From positions 1 to 32,379 of the forward strand of contig JALWZV010000089.1 of assembly GCA_027002315.1 (NCBI GenBank): a stretch of DNA of 32,379 bases. Reading direction: 5' to 3'. The translations under genes were made by a program, and so were the position numbers. Below the pieces are notes generated by a model. It was not told the origin of the DNA. It saw only the letters and a list, made by a program, of their open reading frames with translations, and did no database searches. Shown here piece by piece: positions 26,094 to 32,379 of the stretch. The stretch comes from Candidatus Roizmanbacteria bacterium. GTDB lineage: Bacteria > Patescibacteriota > Microgenomatia > UBA1406 > GWC2-37-13. Position 1 is the stretch's first letter. Each line of letters opens with the position of its first letter.

Positions 26094-26122
26094 TTGACAA
26101 ACTATGCAAGTTTATTCATAAT
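26094..26122 (+). promoter_or_regulatory. promoter TTGACA-N17-CATAAT for the Clp ATPase gene
   Basis: -35 26094-26099, -10 26117-26122, ATG 26129 after 6 nt. Confidence 0.7.
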
Positions 26123-26128
26123 GAAAAC

Positions 26129-29100
26129 ATGGGATTCTTTTTTAATTCTAATAAAAAAAACGATTCTAAGTCAAACGATAATAACAATCAGCAAGCACAA
26201 CCATCTCAGTCTGTAAACAAACCCCAGACATCTCAACAGAGCAACACTGTTCAACAACAACCTGTTGTCGCTCCCACTCAGGCAAAACAACAAAATGTAA
26301 GTCAGAGTACAGATACATCTCAAGCTAATATTTCTCAGCAACAAATAAAAGAGGTGAATAAGAACGTTAGCACAAGCAGTACAATTAATAATCAGCAACC
26401 TTCGAATGGCGCTAAGGCAACCCAGATGGGCGAAAGTAAGAAAGAGCCTGTTGCTGATGTTGCTAATAAAAACAATGATGTAAATAAAAGTAACGGTGAT
26501 AGTAATGAAAATGTTAAGGGAGATAAAGACAAGCAAATTAACAATGAAAAGGTGGATTTAAAAAAGGAAAATAAGAATATTACAGCTGATAAAATGAGTG
26601 ATTTGGACTTGATGACTCACCTTACTCAAAGATCGAATCGTGTTTTTTTTAATGCTCAAACAAAGGCCAAAGAGTTGAAAAATCAGTACCTAGACAGCGA
26701 ACACTTATTGTTTGGTCTTTTGTCTGATAGTGAGATTTATAATTTACTAACAGGCCTTAAGGTTTCTCCTCAATTAGTGTTGGCAGAGTTAAATAAATTG
26801 TTTAAGGAAGGAAAATTTACGGGGAATCCTCAACCGTCCCCAAGAGTAAAACGCATAGTGAATAGCGCTTTAGTTACGGCTCGTAAACTTGGGTTTGAGT
26901 TTGTGTCCCCAGAGCATTTACTTATGGCTTTGTATGAAGAAGGAGAAGGTTTAGGAGCGAGAGTCCTTACAAAATTTGGCTTAAAGAAAGAGGATTTAAA
27001 CAAGAAGATAACTGGTAAAAAACAAGGTGTTGAGGAAGATGCTCGGAATAAGTCAGCAACTAGAAGCGCTCTGGCACAGTTTACAATAGATTTAACAGCA
27101 AGAGCCGCACAGGGCTTATTAGATCCTGTTGTTGAGAGATCTGATATTATTGAACGAGTTATACATGTGCTTTCACGCAGACGAAAGAATAATCCGGCAT
27201 TAATAGGAGAAGCGGGAGTTGGAAAAACTGCTATAGTAGAGGGTCTAGCTCAACAGATAGTTAAAGGAAAGGTTCCTGAGCCACTTTTAAATAAGAAGGT
27301 ACTACAACTTGATTTAATGAGCGTATTAGCAGGCGCTTCTCATAGAGGTGAGTTTGAACAAAGAATGAAGAACTTGATTAATGAGATAAAAGAGGCAGGA
27401 GGAGAGATAATACTCTTTATTGATGAGATGCATAATATAGTTGGAGCAGGCGGCAATGAAGGGACTCTAGATGCCTCTAACTTTCTTAAACCTTCTTTAG
27501 CTAGAGGTGAAATGCAGATGATAGGAGCAACAACAACAGAGGAGTACAGAAAGTATATAGAAAAAGACCCTGCTTTGGAACGTAGATTTCAACCAATTCT
27601 TGTTCCTGAACCAACAATCGATCAAGCTATTGAGATGTTAAGAGCATTAAAAAATAAGTATGAGGCATTTCATAGAGTTAAGATTCCCGATGAGGTAATA
27701 CAACAGGCTGTTAAATTATCGAAGCGATATATAGGGGATAGATATCTTCCTGACAAGGCCGTTGATCTAATAGACGAAGCTGCATCAGCAGTAAGGCTAC
27801 CTTTGATATCACTGCCTGAAGAGATAAAATCTTTGGGTACGCAAATTAAGAAATTGCAACAGGAATCACAGGAAGCCAAGCAAAGAAGAGACAGAGTTAA
27901 GGCAAGAATACTAAACTCTAAAATAGATGACCTCAATCACGAACTAAACGAAAAAAAAGAAGAATATGAAACTCAAAGAGCAAGAACGACCACAGAGGTA
28001 AGCGTTGATGTTGTAAAAGATATCATTTCTAAGTGGACAGGAATTCCTGTCTCTAAGATTAGCGAGTCAGAGACAGAGAAATTAGCCAACTTAGAAAAGA
28101 TAATGCATAAGAGACTTATTAATCAGAATAAAGCAGTTGTTGCTGTTGCTGAGGCTATACGTAGAGGAAGAGCTGGATTAAAATCTCCACGTAGACCAGT
28201 TGGTAGCTTTGTGTTTTTAGGACCAACAGGAGTTGGTAAAACAGAGCTTGCTAAGACGTTAGCAGAGGTGTTGTTTGGAAAAGAGGAATCTATGATTAGA
28301 TTTGATATGACCGAGTATATGGAGAAGCATGAGGTTGCTAAGTTATTAGGAGCTCCTCCGGGTTATGTTGGATATGAGGAAGGTGGTAAACTAACGGAAG
28401 CTGTTAGAAGAAAGCCATATTCTGTTGTTTTATTTGATGAGATTGAAAAAGCACATCCCGATATCTTTAATATATTATTGCAGATATTAGATGATGGGCG
28501 ATTAACAGATAATAAAGGACACACAATCTCTTTTAAAGAAACTGTGGTTATTTGTACGTCTAACATAGGCACAAAGATAATACAAAAGAGGCTCTCTGAG
28601 GCAGCAAATTTAAAAGAAGAGATGAAGGATAAGGAGTATGAAAACGTTAAAAAAGAGGTTATGGCTGAGCTGGGTAAATTTTTTAGGCCAGAATTAATTA
28701 ACAGATTTGATGGTGTGGTGATCTTTGAACCTCTTAAATTTAAACACATTCAAGAAATAGTTAGATTACAGTTAAAGGGGGTTGCAAAGCTTCTAGAGGC
28801 TCAAAATATGGGATTAAAATACTCAGATAGAGCAGTTGAGGAAATTGCTCAACGGGGATTTGACCCGGTATTCGGAGCCAGACCATTAAGAAGAACGATA
28901 CAAAGACTCATAGAGAATCCAATATCCACTCTAATTATCAGAGGTAAAGTAAAGGAAGGGGATATAATATCTATTGATTTTAAAAATGGTGCTTTTACTT
29001 TTGAGGTAGAACGCGTTGTTGAGCTTACAGAAGAGAGTCCAGTTATGGTTCAGTTTAAGTGTAATAAATGTGGAAATGTTTTTGAGACAGAGGTTATAAA

Positions 29101-29434
29101 GAACTCAACAACGATTTGTTCCAAATGTGCATCTACTGATGTAACAGAGCAACAAAATGAGGAAGTGGAAAAACAAGAAGATAAAGATAAAAACGATAAA
29201 TTGAGTAAAAATAAAGACGAGAGTGTAAAGGTAGAAGACAAACAGGAGGCAGTAAGTAAAAAACAGAGTGAGCAAGAGAGTATAAAGAGCAAAAATAAGA
29301 ATGTAGTCAATGAGGATAAAGGTGAAGAAAACAAGAATACATTACAAGCTGATGATGAAACAAATAAGAAGGAAGACGAGAAACCCACACAACCTCAAAC
29401 TAGTGGAGGTTATGATTTTTCAGCAGTTAACTAA
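26129..29434 (+). CDS. ClpB/ClpC-type AAA+ unfoldase with Q/N-rich N-terminal extension and C-terminal zinc ribbon
   Basis: Clp_N repeat ('[12 protein letters not shown]','[13 protein letters not shown]'), two Walker A ([18 protein letters not shown]), Walker B ([17 protein letters not shown]), C-terminal '[11 protein letters not shown]...TTICSKCAS'. Confidence 0.93.
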   Translation: MGFFFNSNKKNDSKSNDNNNQQAQPSQSVNKPQTSQQSNTVQQQPVVAPTQAKQQNVSQSTDTSQANISQQQIKEVNKNVSTSSTINNQQPSNGAKATQMGESKKEPVADVANKNNDVNKSNGDSNENVKGDKDKQINNEKVDLKKENKNITADKMSDLDLMTHLTQRSNRVFFNAQTKAKELKNQYLDSEHLLFGLLSDSEIYNLLTGLKVSPQLVLAELNKLFKEGKFTGNPQPSPRVKRIVNSALVTARKLGFEFVSPEHLLMALYEEGEGLGARVLTKFGLKKEDLNKKITGKKQGVEEDARNKSATRSALAQFTIDLTARAAQGLLDPVVERSDIIERVIHVLSRRRKNNPALIGEAGVGKTAIVEGLAQQIVKGKVPEPLLNKKVLQLDLMSVLAGASHRGEFEQRMKNLINEIKEAGGEIILFIDEMHNIVGAGGNEGTLDASNFLKPSLARGEMQMIGATTTEEYRKYIEKDPALERRFQPILVPEPTIDQAIEMLRALKNKYEAFHRVKIPDEVIQQAVKLSKRYIGDRYLPDKAVDLIDEAASAVRLPLISLPEEIKSLGTQIKKLQQESQEAKQRRDRVKARILNSKIDDLNHELNEKKEEYETQRARTTTEVSVDVVKDIISKWTGIPVSKISESETEKLANLEKIMHKRLINQNKAVVAVAEAIRRGRAGLKSPRRPVGSFVFLGPTGVGKTELAKTLAEVLFGKEESMIRFDMTEYMEKHEVAKLLGAPPGYVGYEEGGKLTEAVRRKPYSVVLFDEIEKAHPDIFNILLQILDDGRLTDNKGHTISFKETVVICTSNIGTKIIQKRLSEAANLKEEMKDKEYENVKKEVMAELGKFFRPELINRFDGVVIFEPLKFKHIQEIVRLQLKGVAKLLEAQNMGLKYSDRAVEEIAQRGFDPVFGARPLRRTIQRLIENPISTLIIRGKVKEGDIISIDFKNGAFTFEVERVVELTEESPVMVQFKCNKCGNVFETEVIKNSTTICSKCASTDVTEQQNEEVEKQEDKDKNDKLSKNKDESVKVEDKQEAVSKKQSEQESIKSKNKNVVNEDKGEENKNTLQADDETNKKEDEKPTQPQTSGGYDFSAVN

Positions 29435-29443
29435 TTAAACAAG

Positions 29444-29836
29444 ATGGAGAATTATACCCCCTTAGATTTAAATAAGTTTGAGAAAAAAGGAAGTGGTGTT
29501 AGTAAGTTGAACACGGTTCTTTTATTAATAGCGACAATTACAGCGGCTGTTTTATCTGTTCTTTTATTTGTTCTAATACAAAGAAAATTGCAATCTAATA
29601 ATACTTCTCCTACCTCTACTCCACAAGTTAATGTTTCTGTTACTCCGGCGTCAAACAAAGAAGACGAAAACATAGAACCTTCAGTAACTACTCAGGTAAC
29701 TCAGTCACCGACTAAAGTTGCTACTCCTACCAGTGCGTTATCTCCTACCATTATTGAGAAAAACGCGACGGTTTCACCCACAATTATTAATAATAGTGAA
29801 AACGTAGCGACTGAAACACCAGTTGTTGAAAAGTAA
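29444..29836 (+). CDS. single-TM protein with Thr/Pro-rich extracytoplasmic tail
   Basis: 130 aa; TM 'VLLLIATITAAVLSVLLFVLI' followed by low-complexity T/P/S tail. Confidence 0.7.
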   Translation: MENYTPLDLNKFEKKGSGVSKLNTVLLLIATITAAVLSVLLFVLIQRKLQSNNTSPTSTPQVNVSVTPASNKEDENIEPSVTTQVTQSPTKVATPTSALSPTIIEKNATVSPTIINNSENVATETPVVEK

Positions 29837-30512
29837 AGTGATATTGTATCAATCAGTCCTAACCTTAATTCTTATAATTATTATCTTTTTCGTAACGCGT
29901 CGTTTAACTCAAGAACTGTACAATATTTTATACTTTATATTCAAAAATAGAAAAATTGCCTTTACACTTTTGGCAGTAATCTTTTTACCTGGAACTGGAT
30001 TACATGAGGTCTCTCATTTTTTGATGGCAACAATACTGATGTTAAAGGTTGTTGATTTTACTTTACTTCCTGAGGAAAAAGAAGATAGAATAAAGTTAGG
30101 GAGCGTTGTTTATCAAAAAAAAGATTTATTAAGGGCAATAATAGTTGGAATTGCTCCCATATTTGGTGGGCTTACCTTTTTTTTCGGGTTAGCATACTTC
30201 AATCTTTTCCCATCTTCAAATATGATTATTAATTTATTGTTGATTTATTTAATATTTGTTGTTTCATCCACAATGTTTTCCTCAAAACAAGATTTAAAAG
30301 ACTTAATCTATATAATTCCATTTCTAATACTTTTTGCTGGAATATTCTACGTTTTTGACTTAGGCCACCTGTTTAAATTTACAGATGAGTTTATTCACTC
30401 CGTCACAAATATGATCTATAAAGTTAATATTTATCTTTTATTGTCGCTTTTCATTAATGTATTTTTATTTTCTGTGTTAAAATTAGAGAGTAAATTGTTA
30501 CTTAAAAGATGA
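29823..30512 (+). CDS. polytopic membrane protein with HExxH motif (putative M50-like metalloprotease)
   Basis: 'LPGTGLHEVSHFLMATILMLKV': HEVSH within a hydrophobic segment, plus further TMs; overlaps the upstream gene. Confidence 0.6.
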   Translation: MLKSKVILYQSVLTLILIIIIFFVTRRLTQELYNILYFIFKNRKIAFTLLAVIFLPGTGLHEVSHFLMATILMLKVVDFTLLPEEKEDRIKLGSVVYQKKDLLRAIIVGIAPIFGGLTFFFGLAYFNLFPSSNMIINLLLIYLIFVVSSTMFSSKQDLKDLIYIIPFLILFAGIFYVFDLGHLFKFTDEFIHSVTNMIYKVNIYLLLSLFINVFLFSVLKLESKLLLKR

Positions 30513-30826
30513 TAAGTATCTTATTAGCTCAAAGGCTTCAGATAGGGAATGAGCCCATAGAAGGTCCACTCCAAGGGATTGATACAATAGGAGATTTAGT
30601 TTCTAAGTTGATGGAGTTTGCAACCCCTTTTGCATTAATAATTCTATTTTTTGTTTTTGTGTGGGGAGGATATGATTTATTGTTATCTCAAGGTAGACCT
30701 GAAAAAATAAAATCAGCAAAGGCTAAGTTTACAACAGGAATTATAGGATTTGCCTTGATAGTTTCAGCATATATCATAGCGTTTTTATTTAAGTATATAT
30801 TTAATTTAGGTAATGGAGCTATATAG
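30509..30826 (+). CDS. VirB2/TrbC-like pilin-type membrane protein
   Basis: 105 aa; two TMs around 'YDLLLSQGRPEKIKSAKAKFTTGIIGFALIVSAYIIAFLFKYI'; ATGA overlap with the upstream gene. Confidence 0.75.
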   Translation: MISILLAQRLQIGNEPIEGPLQGIDTIGDLVSKLMEFATPFALIILFFVFVWGGYDLLLSQGRPEKIKSAKAKFTTGIIGFALIVSAYIIAFLFKYIFNLGNGAI

Positions 30827-30841
30827 AACCAGGATTAGCTC

Positions 30842-30869
30842 TTGTTTTTAAACAAAGGTGTACTATAAT
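30842..30869 (+). promoter_or_regulatory. promoter TTGTTT-N16-TATAAT of a short transcription unit
   Basis: -35 30842-30847, -10 30864-30869; about 80 nt before the 30930-30957 terminator. Confidence 0.5.
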
Positions 30870-30929
30870 TATTAATCACATGGAATATTTAACAGGATTG
30901 AAATTTATTAAAAATTAAGATAGCTTTTT

Positions 30930-30957
30930 AAACGACTCTTTTGAGTCGTTTTTTTTT
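30930..30957 (+). terminator. intrinsic terminator
   Basis: AAACGACTC-TTTT-GAGTCGTTT 9-bp stem followed by a run of T. Confidence 0.88.
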
Positions 30958-30975
30958 GGTAATTATAAAACAATA

Positions 30976-32316
30976 ATGATTAAGTATAAGGAACGACCAA
31001 TAGTTATTTCGGTAGGGGGTTCACTGTTAATCAACCAAGATGGTATTAACTATCGTTTTTTACGTAAACTCAACCATTTCATCCGTAAACAAGTAAAACA
31101 AGGGAGAAGATTCTTTTTGGTTGCTGGTGGAGGTAAAACTGCTAGACATTATAGAGATGCAGGTAAAGCTGTGATTGGTGGTATGTCTGATGAAGATTTA
31201 GATTGGTTGGGCATACATGCAACTCGTTTAAATGCACACTTATTACGTACAATATTTCAGGATATATCCCATCCTAGAATTATAGAAAATTATGATAGAA
31301 AACTTCATAATTGGAAGGAACCGATTGTTATAGGAGCAGGTTGGAAACCGGGGTGGTCTACAGATTATGACGCTGTTATTTTAGCTAGAGATTATGGAGC
31401 AGATTTAATTATCAACTTATCTAACATTGACTGGGTTTATGATAAAGATCCTAATAAGTATGATGATGCTAAGATAATCAAAAAGTTAACATGGGAAGAA
31501 ATGGAAAAACTTGTAGGAAAAAAATGGAAACCTGGAATTAATGCCCCCTTTGATCCAGTAGCAGCGCAATTGGCTAAGGATTTAGAGCTCACAGTAATAG
31601 TTGCTAATGGAAATAACTTTAGTAATTTAAACAAGATACTTGAGGGAGATAGTTTTAAAGGAACGGTTATAATGCCATTTAAAATGGATGCGAGCTTTTA
31701 CGATAGAGAATATTATACAGGGGATAAAGGAGGACTGAAGTTTAAGTACTTACAGAAGAGTTTCTTGGGAAATGTTATTCAAAAAGCCACAAACTTATAT
31801 AGAGCTTTTATGATCAAGATATATTTGAGACCTAAAACCTGTCTTGATGTTGGATGTGGAACGGGCGAGTTAGTTAAGTATTTGAGGAAGTTGGGGATAG
31901 ACGCTATGGGTGTAGAGATATCGTCTTATGCTTTTGAGTTTGCTGACAAGGAGGTTAAACCATTTTTAAAGCACGGAGATATACTTAAATTACCATTTAA
32001 AGATGATAGTTTTGACTTGGTGTTAACGTACGATGTATTACAGCACATCGACAGATCAAAGATAAAGAAAGCGATAAAGGAAACAGTTAGAGTGAGTAAA
32101 AAATACATTCTTCATAAAATATATACAAGAGAAAATGTGTGGTTTCAGGTATTTCATAATAAAGATCACTCTGATATCTCAGTTTTTTCACGTGCCTCGT
32201 GGAGAAGGATGTTTTCTTCACTTAAGAATGTTGTTGTTATGAAAAAAGGCATCTTAAGATTGCCATCATTTTTTGAGACAATCTTCCTTTTGAGGAAAAA
32301 AGAAAAAGAGGTATGA
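30976..32316 (+). CDS. UMP kinase-like amino acid kinase fused to SAM-dependent methyltransferase
   Basis: N-terminal 'IVISVGGSLL', 'FLVAGGGKTARHYRDA', 'IVIGAGWKPGWSTDYDAVILARDYGADLIINLSNIDWVYDKDP'; C-terminal 'TCLDVGCGTGELVKYLRKLGIDAMGVEIS...LPFKDDSFDLVLTYDVLQHI'. Confidence 0.88.
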   Translation: MIKYKERPIVISVGGSLLINQDGINYRFLRKLNHFIRKQVKQGRRFFLVAGGGKTARHYRDAGKAVIGGMSDEDLDWLGIHATRLNAHLLRTIFQDISHPRIIENYDRKLHNWKEPIVIGAGWKPGWSTDYDAVILARDYGADLIINLSNIDWVYDKDPNKYDDAKIIKKLTWEEMEKLVGKKWKPGINAPFDPVAAQLAKDLELTVIVANGNNFSNLNKILEGDSFKGTVIMPFKMDASFYDREYYTGDKGGLKFKYLQKSFLGNVIQKATNLYRAFMIKIYLRPKTCLDVGCGTGELVKYLRKLGIDAMGVEISSYAFEFADKEVKPFLKHGDILKLPFKDDSFDLVLTYDVLQHIDRSKIKKAIKETVRVSKKYILHKIYTRENVWFQVFHNKDHSDISVFSRASWRRMFSSLKNVVVMKKGILRLPSFFETIFLLRKKEKEV

Positions 32317-32379
32317 GTTTACAAAAAATCTTTTTAAAAAACTTTCGTAATTTAAAACATAATTTATTTAGCATTAATC
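32313..32379 (+). CDS. recF: 5' end of RecF-like gene (truncated by window)
   Basis: MSLQKIFLKNFRNLKHNLFSIN... matches the RecF N-terminal 'L.NFRN' pattern; ATGA overlap with the upstream stop. Confidence 0.55.
   Translation, partial: MSLQKIFLKNFRNLKHNLFSIN

Noticed and set aside
26171-26536. 121-aa minus ORF and other antisense ORFs within clp (27670-27936, 28363-28749, 29050-29388)
   Set aside because: Antisense to a strongly supported coding sequence; composition mirrors the Q/N- and K/E-rich sense strand.

Overview
AT-rich 32.4-kb window with gene content typical of a Patescibacteria/CPR bacterium, probably Microgenomates-like (inference from gene families, no phylogeny run). It carries a tRNA-Pro(GGG) and a solitary 5S rRNA gene on opposite strands, then about 28 protein genes. 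Recognisable housekeeping genes: valS (short), rpmH (missed by the ORF track), yidC, a jag/KhpB-like KH-R3H gene, an ATP-dependent DNA ligase, a ClpB/ClpC-type AAA+ unfoldase, an archaeal-like UMP kinase fused to a SAM methyltransferase, and the first 67 nt of a recF-like gene. The accessory content is dominated by dispersed T4SS-like envelope genes: five VirB2/TrbC-like small pilin-type membrane proteins (one fused to a Cys-rich ectodomain), a VirB6/TrbL-like protein, a 1312-aa membrane-anchored orphan, a lytic-transglycosylase-like protein and a C39-like peptidase. Most notable: (1) three adjacent envelope genes (23052-26086) share an undescribed N-terminal module with different C-terminal domains; (2) many genes, and the 5S rRNA itself, have a -10 box ending 6-7 nt before the start codon or mature 5' end, indicating widespread leaderless transcription; (3) the 10.2-10.55 kb intergenic region carries a 20-bp palindrome, repeated operator-like half-sites, a consensus promoter and a leaderless 44-aa basic micro-ORF; (4) a short promoter-to-terminator transcription unit lies upstream of the kinase/methyltransferase fusion, and its terminator contains the -35 of the next gene. 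No VirB4/VirD4 ATPase, CRISPR array or transposase was found.
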